Source: Polynucleobacter bastaniensis (lineage in GTDB: Bacteria > Pseudomonadota > Gammaproteobacteria > Burkholderiales > Burkholderiaceae). From it: 64,000 nucleotides of DNA. The notes below the pieces were generated by a model that worked only from the letters and a program-made list of their open reading frames with translations, was not told where the DNA came from and made no database searches. Shown in pieces: positions 1-7,675 of the stretch (its first letter is position 1; each line of letters starts with the position of its first letter). The position numbers and the translations under genes were made by a program. The DNA is taken from positions 1 through 64,000 of the forward strand of contig NZ_JACVOU010000001.1 in NCBI RefSeq assembly GCF_018882205.1, read 5' to 3'.

Positions 1-96
1 GAATACATCCATTACTACAACCATGATCGGATCAAACAAAAACTAAAGGGATTGAGCCCGGTGCAATACCGAACTCAATCCCTCGTGCTAACCTAA
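1..96 (+). CDS. IS3-family transposase (OrfB, integrase core), C-terminal 31 residues
   Basis: Reading frame 1 is open from base 1 to the TAA at 94-96. It encodes the characteristic tail of IS3/IS150-group transposases, with the conserved stretches [16 protein letters not shown] and LSPVQYR. In the family this is the end of the DDE integrase-core OrfB that catalyses strand transfer. Only the extreme C-terminus is visible, so nothing can be said about the catalytic residues or the OrfA-OrfB frameshift. The frame is intact up to a normal stop, so there is no sign of decay in the visible part. Confidence 0.75.
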   Translation, partial: EYIHYYNHDRIKQKLKGLSPVQYRTQSLVLT

Positions 97-127
97 CTAA
101 ACTGTCCAACTTTATGGGGTCAGTTCA
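1..127 (+). mobile_element. IS3-family insertion sequence, right-hand end only
   Basis: The window opens inside an insertion sequence. A transposase tail ends at 96, and about 28 bases at 100-127 form a typical IS3-family terminal repeat. Read on the opposite strand the tip begins TGAACTGACCCC and continues AAAGTTGGACAG. The sequence after 127 (CTAGGG...) is host DNA. The left end lies outside the window, so the target duplication and completeness cannot be judged. The element sits 40 bases beyond the stop codon of the pilin gene and does not interrupt it. Confidence 0.8.
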
Positions 128-167
128 CTAGGGTGGCTTAATTTCTTATGAAGTACTGATCATTGCC

Positions 168-665
168 TTACTTCGTGATACGGCACTCCGAAGGCAATAG
201 TTGAGGCAACAGATTCGTTTCCGAGGAGCGGCAAGACCATCCACCAGCCCAAGTCGACCCTTCTGGCTTGGATAGATCAATAGCTTTAGGAACATTAGCA
301 TCTGGATTATTTGTCGGAATAAGATGCAATGTGTTTTTATTATCTGCAGCAACATTGTTTTGAAAGTCGATGGCAATGGCGCCTGAAGGTGTAATCTCAA
401 TCAACTTCACGCTACGTGTGGGTACAAAAGTAAACGAGCCATGGGTTGCCTCATCCATCGGTACAGTACCGCGACTTGCAAAAGCCTCTGTCACAGCGAG
501 CTTGGCACTAGAAGAGAGATTCATGCCCTCTACGATGCGACTACGGGCAATGTAATCTTGATATTGAGGTACAGCTACTGCCACCAGAATACCAATGATG
601 GCAACCACCACCATAACCTCAATCAAGGTAAATCCAGATTCTTGCTGTTGATCTCGTGTAGACAT
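168..665 (-). CDS. pilA: Type IV pilin (major pilin-like, PilA/PilE family)
   Basis: This 165-residue protein has a class III prepilin signal. A short basic leader ends in Gly11, followed by Phe and the FTLIE motif with the conserved Glu+5. The hydrophobic helix that packs in the pilus core follows ([21 protein letters not shown]). The C-terminal third carries two cysteines (WSC and SEC) that probably form the disulfide loop of the globular head. It would be cleaved and N-methylated by PilD and assembled into a pilus for twitching, attachment or DNA uptake. The gene is monocistronic, with an AGGAG ribosome site just before the ATG and a good promoter upstream. No other pilus gene is nearby. 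A minor pilin is possible, but length and domain arrangement favour a major pilin. Confidence 0.85.
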   Translation of the reverse strand: MSTRDQQQESGFTLIEVMVVVAIIGILVAVAVPQYQDYIARSRIVEGMNLSSSAKLAVTEAFASRGTVPMDEATHGSFTFVPTRSVKLIEITPSGAIAIDFQNNVAADNKNTLHLIPTNNPDANVPKAIDLSKPEGSTWAGGWSCRSSETNLLPQLLPSECRITK

Positions 666-679
666 ATTTATTAGCTCCT

Positions 680-695
680 GAGGGTTTAATCCCTC
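680..695 (-). other. Small hairpin in the pilin mRNA leader
   Basis: On the minus strand GAGGG, a six-base loop ATTAAA and CCCTC form a perfect 5-bp stem. The AGGAGC ribosome binding site of the pilin gene follows directly. With the predicted promoter the transcript would start around base 698, so this hairpin would form almost at the 5' end of the mRNA. It may stabilise the mRNA end or tune ribosome access. No regulator is implied by the sequence alone. Confidence 0.4.
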
Positions 696-704
696 ATCAT
701 CCAG

Positions 705-733
705 TCTATACCCAACACACTCAAGATGTCCAA
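705..733 (-). promoter_or_regulatory. Predicted sigma-70 promoter of the pilin gene
   Basis: On the minus strand TTGGAC (728-733) and TATAGA (705-710) are separated by exactly 17 bases, close to the sigma-70 consensus. The predicted start near 698 gives a leader of about 33 bases. No sigma-54 element (GG-N10-GC), which drives pilA in Pseudomonas, was seen here. Confidence 0.6.
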
Positions 734-740
734 ATGTAAG

Positions 741-770
741 AAAAGCCAGCTTTGAAGGCCGGCTTTTCTG
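741..770 (-). terminator. Intrinsic terminator after the terC-like gene
   Basis: The arms at 741-750 and 758-767 form a 10-bp stem with one mismatch and a 7-base loop. On the minus strand the second arm ends in TTTTC. It lies 20 bases after the stop codon of the TerC-family gene and separates it from the pilin promoter. Confidence 0.75.
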
Positions 771-788
771 ATTAATGCGAAAGAAAAA

Positions 789-1496
789 TTAATGCGCTTC
801 TTTAGCCGCGTTCTTTTTCTTGAAATAGCTGCCAACCAAAATCACAATTGCTATACCAACTATTTCAAAAGCTAGCTTCGCATCTCCTAGGGCAGCCTGG
901 ATGCTATCTTTGATTGCGGGATCGTCAACCAGCATACCTCCAGCCAAGAAACCTAACAGTCCTGCACCAATAGTAATAATGATTGGGAAACGCTCCATTA
1001 CCTTGAGCAACATAGCGCTGCCAAAAATAATCAATGGAATAGACATCGCCAAACCAATGATCAAGAGTAAAAGACGAGTTTCCTCGGGACCTTTTTGAGC
1101 TGCAGCTGCAACGGCTAGAACGTTATCTAAACTCATCACTAAGTCAGCAATCAAAATCGTACGAATAGCTCCCCAAATACTAGTCTTAGCTTCCATATGT
1201 TCTTCGCCACCACTATCAGACAATAGTTGGATGCCGATGTAGAGCAATAGCAAGCCGCCTACGATTTTTAAATATGGCAGCGTTAATAAAGCTACTGCAG
1301 TAATCGTGAGAACAACACGCAAGATGATGGCTGCCGCACTACCCCAAAAGATTGCCTTTTTTTGCTGAGCAGGTGGTAAGTTGCGTGATGCCAGTGCGAT
1401 CACCACTGCGTTATCCCCAGACAGCAAAATATTCGCAACAATGATTGAAAGTAATGCCGCCCAAAAGGCTGCATCAGAAAATGCTGAAAAATCCAT
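789..1496 (-). CDS. TerC family integral membrane protein (YjbE-type)
   Basis: A 235-residue polytopic membrane protein with about seven hydrophobic segments. It carries the two acidic motifs of the TerC/Alx family inside helices: LLSGDNAVVIAL near residue 28 and DLVMSLDNVLAVAAA near residue 120. The intramembrane Asp-Asn pairs are thought to bind divalent metal, and relatives (Alx, MntP-linked YjbE/YkoY) export manganese. An ATG with GGAG upstream supports the start. It lies downstream of sucCD but is separated from it by a terminator. The leader is under 50 bases, too short for the manganese yybP-ykoY riboswitch that often precedes such genes. The family assignment is strong; the transported ion is inferred. 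Confidence 0.85.
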   Translation of the reverse strand: MDFSAFSDAAFWAALLSIIVANILLSGDNAVVIALASRNLPPAQQKKAIFWGSAAAIILRVVLTITAVALLTLPYLKIVGGLLLLYIGIQLLSDSGGEEHMEAKTSIWGAIRTILIADLVMSLDNVLAVAAAAQKGPEETRLLLLIIGLAMSIPLIIFGSAMLLKVMERFPIIITIGAGLLGFLAGGMLVDDPAIKDSIQAALGDAKLAFEIVGIAIVILVGSYFKKKNAAKEAH

Positions 1497-1544
1497 AATG
1501 TCTCCGTACTTTTATATGTTTTAGTTTTAACTACTGGGTGATAC

Positions 1545-1571
1545 AAAAAACATGCCGACGAGTCGGCATGT
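1545..1571 (-). terminator. Intrinsic terminator of the sucCD operon
   Basis: A perfect 10-bp stem (1550-1559 with 1562-1571, two-base loop) is followed on the minus strand by a run of six T. It begins 9 bases after the sucD stop codon and so ends the sucC-sucD transcript before the terC-like gene. Confidence 0.85.
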
Positions 1572-1579
1572 CTCTTTGA

Positions 1580-2473
1580 TTACAACATAGCTTTAAGTAA
1601 AGCAGCCATTTCTGATGGGTTTCTAGTCACTTTAAAGCCACATTCTTCCATCACTGCAAGCTTTGCATCCGCTGTATCTGCACCACCAGATATCAATGCG
1701 CCAGCATGGCCCATACGTTTTCCAGGAGGCGCTGTCACGCCAGCGATAAAGCCAACAATCGGCTTCTTCATGTTTGCTTTACACCAGCGCGCTGCTTCAG
1801 CTTCATCTGGACCACCGATTTCGCCGATCATAATAACCGCATCCGTATCTGGATCTTCGTTAAACATGCGCATCACATCAATATGCTTTAAGCCATTGAT
1901 TGGATCACCACCAATGCCAACCGCTGTGGACTGACCTAAACCAATCGCCGTCAATTGACCAACCGCTTCATACGTCAAAGTACCTGAACGGCTCACTACA
2001 CCAATGCGACCTTTTTTATGGATATGACCTGGCATGATGCCAATTTTGATTTCATCAGGAGTAATGATTCCAGGGCAATTTGGGCCAAGCAATAAAGTCT
2101 TCTTACCACCGGCAACTTCTTTTGCATGCATCTTGTTACGCACTTCCAACATATCCTTAACTGGAATGCCTTCAGTGATACAAATAACAAAATCGAGGTC
2201 AGCTTCAACAGCTTCCCAAATAGCAGCAGCAGCTCCAGGAGGTGGAACATAAATAACTGAGGTGCTTGCACCTGTTTGCTGAGCGGCTTCTTTTACAGTT
2301 CCATAAATTGGAATATTGAAAATGGACTCGCCTGCTTTTTTAGGATTAACGCCAGCAACAAAACAGTTTTTACCGTTTGCGTATTCTTGGCACTTTTCTG
2401 TATGGAATTGGCCAGTCTTACCAGTAATACCTTGAGTAATTACTTTAGTATTTTTATTTACCAAAATAGACAT
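1580..2473 (-). CDS. sucD: Succinate-CoA ligase (ADP-forming) subunit alpha
   Basis: This 297-residue protein is the catalytic alpha subunit of succinyl-CoA synthetase, which makes succinate and ATP/GTP from succinyl-CoA in the TCA cycle. The N-terminal CoA-binding fold shows the signature QGITGKTGQFHTEKC. The phosphorylated active-site histidine lies in GHAGALISGG near residue 257. Length and sequence are typical of proteobacteria. It starts 14 bases after the stop of sucC with a good AAGGAAA ribosome site, so the two subunits are co-transcribed. No oddities are seen. Confidence 0.97.
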   Translation of the reverse strand: MSILVNKNTKVITQGITGKTGQFHTEKCQEYANGKNCFVAGVNPKKAGESIFNIPIYGTVKEAAQQTGASTSVIYVPPPGAAAAIWEAVEADLDFVICITEGIPVKDMLEVRNKMHAKEVAGGKKTLLLGPNCPGIITPDEIKIGIMPGHIHKKGRIGVVSRSGTLTYEAVGQLTAIGLGQSTAVGIGGDPINGLKHIDVMRMFNEDPDTDAVIMIGEIGGPDEAEAARWCKANMKKPIVGFIAGVTAPPGKRMGHAGALISGGADTADAKLAVMEECGFKVTRNPSEMAALLKAML

Positions 2474-2487
2474 ATTGATTTCCTTGA

Positions 2488-3657
2488 TTATTTATTTTTC
2501 GCAACAGCAGCAACTACCTTAGTAGCAGCTTCTGCCATTGAATCGGCGCTAATGATTGGTAAACCAGAGTCTGCAAGAATCTTCTTGCCTAATTCCTCAT
2601 TAGTACCCTTCATGCGTACGACCAAAGGTACAGTCAAGTTCACTGCCTTACAGGCAGTAACCACACCGTCAGCAATTACGTCGCAACGCATAATCCCACC
2701 GAAAATGTTCACCAAGATTGCTTCAACGCTCTTGTTCTTGAGCATGATCTTGAACGCTTCTGTTACTTTCTCTGCAGTTGCACCGCCACCAACGTCTAAG
2801 AAGTTTGCTGGCTCGCCACCGAACAACTTAATGGTATCCATCGTAGCCATTGCTAAACCCGCACCATTCACTAAGCAACCAATATTGCCGTCCAGTGAAA
2901 TGTAGGCTAATTCAAACTTAGAAGCCTCAATCTCAGCCGCATCTTCTTCATCGATATCGCGATAAGCCACGATTTCTGGATGACGATACAAAGCATTTGG
3001 ATCAAAATTGAATTTGGCATCCAGTGCCTTGATCTTGCCATTACCTTCGAGAATTAATGGATTGATCTCGACTAATGAAGCATCAGTTTCCCAATAGGTT
3101 TTGTACAAGTTCTTAAACACATCACTTGCCATTGGAATAGAAGCATCAGGAACGCCAATACCTTTGGCAATAATCTGGCAATCAGCATCTGTCAAACCAA
3201 TCAATGGATCAACAAATACTTTAATAATTTTTTCAGGATGAGTTTCTGCAACCTCTTCAATATTCATACCGCCTTCGCTAGACGCCATGATCACATTCTT
3301 CTGTGTACCACGATCGGTAACGATACTGAAGTAGTACTCTTTTTTGATATCGGCGCCGTCTTCAATTAAGAGGTGATTTACTTTTTGACCTTCTGGACCA
3401 GTTTGATGGGTTTTTAACTGCATACCCAAAATTTCAGAAGAATATTTCTTCACTTCGTCCATGCTGCGAGCTAATTTCACGCCGCCGCCTTTACCGCGAC
3501 CACCCGCATGAATTTGCGCCTTAACAACCCATACTGGACCGCCAAGCTTTTCGGCAGCCTTAATTGCCTCATCAACACTAAATGCAGGGATGCCGTTTGG
3601 AACTGGCACATTAAATTGGCGTAGTAATTCTTTACCTTGGTACTCGTGAATTTTCAT
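2488..3657 (-). CDS. sucC: Succinate-CoA ligase (ADP-forming) subunit beta
   Basis: The 389-residue beta subunit supplies the nucleotide- and succinate-binding parts of the heterotetramer. It begins [20 protein letters not shown], the family N-terminus. The ATP-grasp lysine-rich stretch [18 protein letters not shown] is near residues 44-62, and the C-terminal CoA-ligase domain contains [11 protein letters not shown] near residue 320. The start has GGGAG upstream. It is the first gene of a two-gene operon with sucD. The 159-base upstream gap has several short inverted repeats built on TAAACC/GGTTTA that could be promoter-proximal control sites, but this is weak evidence. Confidence 0.97.
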   Translation of the reverse strand: MKIHEYQGKELLRQFNVPVPNGIPAFSVDEAIKAAEKLGGPVWVVKAQIHAGGRGKGGGVKLARSMDEVKKYSSEILGMQLKTHQTGPEGQKVNHLLIEDGADIKKEYYFSIVTDRGTQKNVIMASSEGGMNIEEVAETHPEKIIKVFVDPLIGLTDADCQIIAKGIGVPDASIPMASDVFKNLYKTYWETDASLVEINPLILEGNGKIKALDAKFNFDPNALYRHPEIVAYRDIDEEDAAEIEASKFELAYISLDGNIGCLVNGAGLAMATMDTIKLFGGEPANFLDVGGGATAEKVTEAFKIMLKNKSVEAILVNIFGGIMRCDVIADGVVTACKAVNLTVPLVVRMKGTNEELGKKILADSGLPIISADSMAEAATKVVAAVAKNK

Positions 3658-3816
3658 TATTACTCCCGAAACGGTATCTTTTTTAGCAAGCGATGAGGAT
3701 TAGTTAAACCGAATTAACCTGGTTTACCTATTTGAGTAAACGGTAGCGGTTTAGTCGACTTCGTAAGTCTATCATGCTGCAATGCGGCAACATGCCCTAT
3801 CTGCTCCGTAATTGCC

Positions 3817-4353
3817 CTAGCTTGAGCGCCCCGCTATCACCTTAGACACTACATCCGAACTAAAGCCCTTGGAGGCCAGGAAACGATATTGACGAGCCCG
3901 TTCCTTCTGTTCTGTTGCTACAGCTCCAAATTTACGTAGCCACAATTCATGAGCACGCTGGTATTCGGTCTCTTTGAGCTTTTTGAGAAGATTTATCGTT
4001 TTTGCGCTATCCACCCCAGCTTGGGTGAGCTCATCCTGTATTTTTCGGGTTCCGAAGCGCTCGCTACGACGCCTAACAAGGGCCTCTGCAAATCGCTCAT
4101 CAGAAAGCCAGCCGCGAGCCTCAAAATCATCTAAGGCAGCCTCAATCTGAACATTTAAGGGAGTGGTTTGTGCACTCTCCTCAGAATCCTCATCTGCAGA
4201 CTTGAGTTTGAGCATCCTAGCCGCTGACTCTTCAAGCTTTGCTGCCAGCCCCTTGCGGCTGTACTCGCGCATGGATAAAAGGCGCAAAGCCCGAGCTTTG
4301 AGACTCGGGCTTTGTTTCTTGTTTTTTTTAACAGTGCTACCTAATTCTGACAT
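3817..4353 (-). CDS. recX: Recombination regulatory protein RecX
   Basis: A 178-residue RecX-family protein, which binds along the RecA filament and limits its growth and ATPase activity. The family core is visible as three-helix repeats, including SMREYSRKGLAAKL near residue 28 and RGWLSDERFAEALVRRR near residue 80. The N-terminus (residues 1-20) is lysine-rich and non-conserved, and the acidic stretch near 55 is also variable. It starts 7 bases after the recA stop, the usual recA-recX arrangement. An 11-bp perfect hairpin lies within its first 25 codons and may reduce its expression relative to recA. Confidence 0.93.
   Translation of the reverse strand: MSELGSTVKKNKKQSPSLKARALRLLSMREYSRKGLAAKLEESAARMLKLKSADEDSEESAQTTPLNVQIEAALDDFEARGWLSDERFAEALVRRRSERFGTRKIQDELTQAGVDSAKTINLLKKLKETEYQRAHELWLRKFGAVATEQKERARQYRFLASKGFSSDVVSKVIAGRSS
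4285..4314 (-). terminator. Strong hairpin inside the 5' part of recX (possible attenuator)
   Basis: The arms 4285-4295 and 4304-4314 pair perfectly over 11 bp with an 8-base loop. On the minus strand the stem is followed by CGCC and then TTTT, so the U-tract is weak and displaced. In E. coli a leaky terminator between recA and recX keeps RecX low. Here the gap is only 7 bases and the hairpin lies just inside recX, which could serve the same purpose. That role is inference; the hairpin itself is certain. Confidence 0.5.
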
Positions 4354-4360
4354 CGAAGAA

Positions 4361-5449
4361 TTACGCTTCCTCTTCTTCGCTCAAAACGTCACTGACTATT
4401 GCTGTGCCAGTCTTTACGCCCAATTTCGCACGAATCTTAGCTTCAATATCTTGCGCAATAGCTGGGTTCTCTTTCAAGAACTCACGCACATTGTCTTTTC
4501 CTTGGCCAATACGATCGCCGTTATAGGCATACCAAGAGCCTGATTTTTCAACGATATCAGCCTCAACACCCATATCGATAATTTCACCTTCTCGAGAAAT
4601 TCCAGCGCCGTACATGATGTCAAAGATGGCTTCGCGGAATGGCGGAGATACCTTGTTCTTAACTACCTTGACGCGTGTCTCATTACCAACCACTTCATCG
4701 CCTTTCTTGATACTGCCGATACGACGAATATCCAAACGCATAGAGGCGTAGAACTTCAGTGCATTACCACCAGTTGTGGTTTCAGGCGAACCAAACATCA
4801 CGCCAATTTTCATACGAATCTGGTTAATGAAGATAACGGTTGTATTAGTACGCTTGATCGCGCCAGTCAACTTACGCAAGGCTTGGCTCATCAGACGGGC
4901 TTGTAGGCCTGGTAATGAATCGCCCATATCGCCCTCGATCTCAGCCCTTGGAACCAAGGCTGCTACAGAGTCAATAACGATTAAATCGATTGAGCCTGAG
5001 CGCACTAAAGCATCTGCAATTTCCAATGCTTGCTCGCCAGTATCTGGTTGAGAGATCAACAGATTATTTACATCTACGCCTAAGCGCGAGGCGTACTGAA
5101 CATCTAAAGCATGCTCCGCGTCGATGAAAGCACAAGTTCCACCAATCTTTTGCATCTCTGCAATCGCATGCAAAGTCAAAGTGGTCTTACCTGAAGATTC
5201 TGGGCCGTAAATCTCAATGACGCGCCCGCGCGCCAAACCACCGACTCCAAGGGCAATATCTAAACCCAATGAACCGCTAGAAACCACCTGAATATCTTGA
5301 TGAATCTCTGCATCACCCAATCTCATGATCGAGCCCTTACCAAATTGCTTCTCAATTTGCGCTAAGGCTGCAGTTAATGCTTTTTGCTTGTCTCCGCTCA
5401 TACCATCAAATTCGGATGAGGCTGATTTTCTTTTATCGTCTAAGGCCAT
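4361..5449 (-). CDS. recA: DNA recombinase RecA
   Basis: RecA forms filaments on single-stranded DNA, drives strand exchange and triggers LexA self-cleavage. The 362-residue product has the Walker A motif GPESSGKTT, the Walker B region [19 protein letters not shown], the L1/L2 DNA-binding loops ([20 protein letters not shown]) and a short acidic C-terminus ending EEEEA. The frame is open further upstream to 5641, but the start at 5449 (MALDDKRK) is preferred. It has GGGAG 9 bases upstream and matches the family N-terminus, and the longer form would cross the SOS box and promoter. It is followed by recX. Expression is expected to be SOS-inducible. Confidence 0.97.
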   Translation of the reverse strand: MALDDKRKSASSEFDGMSGDKQKALTAALAQIEKQFGKGSIMRLGDAEIHQDIQVVSSGSLGLDIALGVGGLARGRVIEIYGPESSGKTTLTLHAIAEMQKIGGTCAFIDAEHALDVQYASRLGVDVNNLLISQPDTGEQALEIADALVRSGSIDLIVIDSVAALVPRAEIEGDMGDSLPGLQARLMSQALRKLTGAIKRTNTTVIFINQIRMKIGVMFGSPETTTGGNALKFYASMRLDIRRIGSIKKGDEVVGNETRVKVVKNKVSPPFREAIFDIMYGAGISREGEIIDMGVEADIVEKSGSWYAYNGDRIGQGKDNVREFLKENPAIAQDIEAKIRAKLGVKTGTAIVSDVLSEEEEA

Positions 5450-5517
5450 ATATGCTCCCTTTTCGCTATTTGTTGGGCTATTTTTTGAGTTTTTTGAGTT
5501 TTTCGTTAACATGGAGT

Positions 5518-5537
5518 TACTGTATATAAAAACAGTA
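5518..5537 (-). promoter_or_regulatory. LexA (SOS) box of recA
   Basis: The 20-base site TACTGTATAT-AAAAACAGTA matches the classic LexA operator, with CTGT and ACAG half-sites separated by 8 bases and the flanking TA bases conserved. It is about 70 bases upstream of the recA start, downstream of the DUF2878 gene. A TTGCAA element just upstream on the minus strand and TATACA within the box could be the -35 and -10 elements, though the 15-base spacing is short. LexA would then occlude the promoter. Confidence 0.88.
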
Positions 5538-5565
5538 CTATTTGCAAGTGGCTTTTGAAAAGAAT

Positions 5566-6099
5566 TTACTGATTCTGTCGTAGATTTGCACTTACATGAC
5601 GGTGATGCCAATGAAAAAATAGTGGCATAGCAACCCCCCATACGATTGCTAAGAGGATGAGGCCGCCTAACTGTCCATTGGGCCCCCAGGAACCTGCGCC
5701 CATGCGAATACCTGCCTCATAGGACATTGGACCCGCTATTGCCCCTAAGACCGCTCCCAACCATGGCTTGCCACGTAACCAGGTTAAAGATCCGTTAACC
5801 GTGCTGGCTACCAATGCCCATAGGGTCCACAACCAAAATGGGGATAAGTAGACGCTAGGCCAAGCGTCTTTAAAGTACAAAAAGCCTAGATTGGCTATAA
5901 GTGTGTCAGCACTCACTCCAAATATAACCGCTTTGAATATTAGTTTCAGTTCTAGCTTTGAGTGCTCTGAGCGCCAAATATGTAATGCAAGGTACAAGAG
6001 AGTGCCAATGACGGGCCATAAAACCTGCTCATTAGCCGCACCAATAATGCAAGCAAACCAACCAACTTGGAAAAGGACGAAGTTCCAAAATTTAGCCAT
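5566..6099 (-). CDS. DUF2878 family membrane protein
   Basis: A 177-residue protein made almost entirely of hydrophobic helices, probably five or six, beginning [19 protein letters not shown]. The pattern, with a conserved [13 protein letters not shown] stretch near residue 128 and a final HWHHRH cluster, fits the DUF2878 family of inner-membrane proteins. No biochemical function is known for the family. It lies just upstream of recA on the same strand, but recA has its own SOS promoter in between. The start ATG follows an oddly spaced AG-rich sequence and could be a few codons off. Confidence 0.75.
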   Translation of the reverse strand: MAKFWNFVLFQVGWFACIIGAANEQVLWPVIGTLLYLALHIWRSEHSKLELKLIFKAVIFGVSADTLIANLGFLYFKDAWPSVYLSPFWLWTLWALVASTVNGSLTWLRGKPWLGAVLGAIAGPMSYEAGIRMGAGSWGPNGQLGGLILLAIVWGVAMPLFFHWHHRHVSANLRQNQ

Positions 6100-6163
6100 C
6101 GATCAGCTCCAAGCAACATTAGCTAAGAAAAAGGCCACTACCGGTGGGCAATGGCCTCTTGTT

Positions 6164-6240
6164 TGGTGGCGATTCAGGGATTCGAACCCCGGACCTGTGG
6201 ATTATGATTCCATCGCTCTAACCAACTGAGCTAAATCGCC
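6164..6240 (-). tRNA. tRNA-Met (CAT anticodon), elongator type
   Basis: The minus strand folds into a complete cloverleaf. Acceptor GGCGATT pairs with AATCGCC over 7 bp, with a GCTC/GAGC D-stem, anticodon loop ATCATAA giving CAT, variable loop AGGTC, and T-loop TTCGAAT. The discriminator is A and the 3' CCA is encoded (6164-6166). The first acceptor pair is G-C, so it is not the initiator tRNA. A tRNA-Ile2 with a lysidine-modified CAT anticodon is less likely given A73 and the Met-like arms. One A-C mismatch sits at the top of the anticodon stem (27-43). Confidence 0.92.
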
Positions 6241-6249
6241 GAAGGTGAG

Positions 6250-6278
6250 ATTTTAGCTTATTTGGTCAAAATGCTCAA
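6250..6278 (-). promoter_or_regulatory. Predicted promoter of tRNA-Met
   Basis: On the minus strand TTGAGC (6273-6278) and TAAAAT (6250-6255) are separated by 17 bases. The -10 element ends 9 bases before the mature tRNA 5' end, so the primary transcript would have almost no leader. It lies between the tRNA and the end of the FAH-family gene. Confidence 0.6.
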
Positions 6279-6310
6279 TTAATCCACTTTGGCCAGAGAA
6301 ACCTGAGCCA

Positions 6311-7123
6311 TCAAACAATCTTAATGCTTAAATCTGGCAAATTATCGATAGTGCATCGAATGACATCACCACGAATCACTGGCCCCACATTCTCAGGGGT
6401 ACCAGAATAAATAATGTCCCCAGGAAACAATTCATTTGCCTCGGATAGCTTTGCAATTTGCTCTGCTACCGACCAAATCATTTGATCTAAATTGGCCTTC
6501 TGTTTCACAACACCGTTTACAGAAAGTGAAATTGCACCTTTAGTAAAGTGGCCAATCTGACTCACTCGAAAGATCGGTCCAATAGGGGCTGAATAGTCAA
6601 ATGATTTACCGATTTCCCAAGGCTTTTTCTGGTCACCCATAAAGCGCTGTAAATCACGGCGCGTCATATCTAAGCCCAAAGCGTACCCAAACACATGCTC
6701 CAATGCCTTCTCTACCGGAATATTCTTTCCACCCTTATTGAGAGCTGCAACCAACTCAACCTCATAGTGATAGTTTTTAGTAAGTGATGGATAAGGATGA
6801 TCCACTAGCTTATTTGGCGCTACGAACTGAATAGCATCTGTTGGCTTCTGAAAAAAGAATGGTGGCTCGCGAGTAGGATCAGATCCCATCTCACGTGCAT
6901 GGGCGGCATAGTTTCTGCCGATACAGTAGACGCGACGTACAGGAAATTCAGCATCACTTCCTGCAATGGGTATCAGTGTTTGCGCAACTACAAAAGGAGT
7001 CTGAATTGAGTCGCCCAACTTGTGCGCCTGAGCACCGGCAACCATCCCCACAGAAGAGAGTGATGCAACACCAAACTTAATCGCATTACGACGACTAAGA
7101 AGATCGTTTTCTTGATTTGACAT
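6311..7123 (-). CDS. Fumarylacetoacetate hydrolase family protein (fumarylpyruvate hydrolase-like) with Tat signal
   Basis: FAH-family enzymes hydrolyse C-C bonds in acylpyruvates at a divalent-metal site. The metal-binding pattern is clear: YHYEVELVAAL supplies the paired glutamates and GLDMTRRDLQ the aspartate. This arrangement is closest to fumarylpyruvate hydrolases of the gentisate pathway. Unusually, residues 1-35 form a twin-arginine signal (SRRNAIKFG, then a hydrophobic stretch ending AGAQA), so the product may be exported folded. The ATG at 7123 (270 residues) is preferred over a TTG two codons upstream because AAGGG lies 7 bases before it. It stands alone upstream of tRNA-Met. A zeta-GST isomerase gene at 15.8 kb could act on the same kind of substrate. 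Confidence 0.8.
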   Translation of the reverse strand: MSNQENDLLSRRNAIKFGVASLSSVGMVAGAQAHKLGDSIQTPFVVAQTLIPIAGSDAEFPVRRVYCIGRNYAAHAREMGSDPTREPPFFFQKPTDAIQFVAPNKLVDHPYPSLTKNYHYEVELVAALNKGGKNIPVEKALEHVFGYALGLDMTRRDLQRFMGDQKKPWEIGKSFDYSAPIGPIFRVSQIGHFTKGAISLSVNGVVKQKANLDQMIWSVAEQIAKLSEANELFPGDIIYSGTPENVGPVIRGDVIRCTIDNLPDLSIKIV

Positions 7124-7223
7124 GCCCAAGCCCTTTAAAAAGATAAATCATCGTAATCCTATTGCCAAATATATACATCAGGAAAATCCCCAGCAAAACT
7201 ACCACCCACAAGAATATGATGCC

Positions 7224-7634
7224 TTATTTAATCTGAAAGGCGCTCACCGCCTCATCTCGGTTATAGCGGACAAACACTTCAATTTTCTGAGCTAAAAAGA
7301 GTTTCTTCAGGACCTCATCTTTATTTTCAAAAGTGACCGCCGTTTGCTCTGGGAAGCGCGAAAAAGGATCACTCATGACCTCAATAGATTGACCATCTAC
7401 TTTGATCAGCCGAATAGTGCGCTTATACAGGCGATCAGGCTGAATAAAAATCAGGCGTTTAAGATACTTATCTAAAACCAGCTTTTGCCCCTGGTCATTG
7501 GTCTTAAAGTAATAAACCAATTCATCTTTGCCATTAGTGGTGACATCGCGCTCCTCATCCCACTTAGCGAATGCTATCTGGCTGGTCAGCGCCAAAAGAA
7601 TTGCTACCATGAATAATCTATATAAAGGCATCAT
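7224..7634 (-). CDS. Small secreted protein of unknown function
   Basis: The 136-residue product begins with a clear Sec signal peptide (MMPLYRLFMVAILLALTSQIAFA, cleavage after AFA, leaving KWDEERD). The mature part of about 113 residues is charged, has no cysteine and alternates short beta-like segments. No family was recognised. It starts with two ATG codons in a row, either of which may be used. It is divergent from the MOSC gene with a 41-base gap and not obviously linked to the FAH gene downstream. Expected location is the periplasm. Confidence 0.65.
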   Translation of the reverse strand: MMPLYRLFMVAILLALTSQIAFAKWDEERDVTTNGKDELVYYFKTNDQGQKLVLDKYLKRLIFIQPDRLYKRTIRLIKVDGQSIEVMSDPFSRFPEQTAVTFENKDEVLKKLFLAQKIEVFVRYNRDEAVSAFQIK

Positions 7635-7675
7635 TTACTTTCAGAGTTCAATTCATCTTATCAGCCAAAGCACTT

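Noticed and set aside
1497..1579. Manganese yybP-ykoY riboswitch upstream of the TerC-family gene
   Set aside because: Less than 50 bases remain between the sucD terminator and the start codon, and no matching structure is present.
3700..3760. TAAACC/GGTTTA inverted repeats upstream of sucC as an operator
   Set aside because: The copies are short, irregularly spaced and not clearly symmetrical; insufficient to call a site.
5475..5505. TTTTTTGAG repeats in the recA leader as a phase-variable tract
   Set aside because: Only two imperfect copies, outside the coding region, and not at the promoter.
5450..5641. N-terminal extension of RecA by 64 codons (including a KNSKNS repeat)
   Set aside because: The extension runs through the SOS box and promoter and has no homology to RecA; the start at 5449 has a good ribosome site and the family N-terminus.
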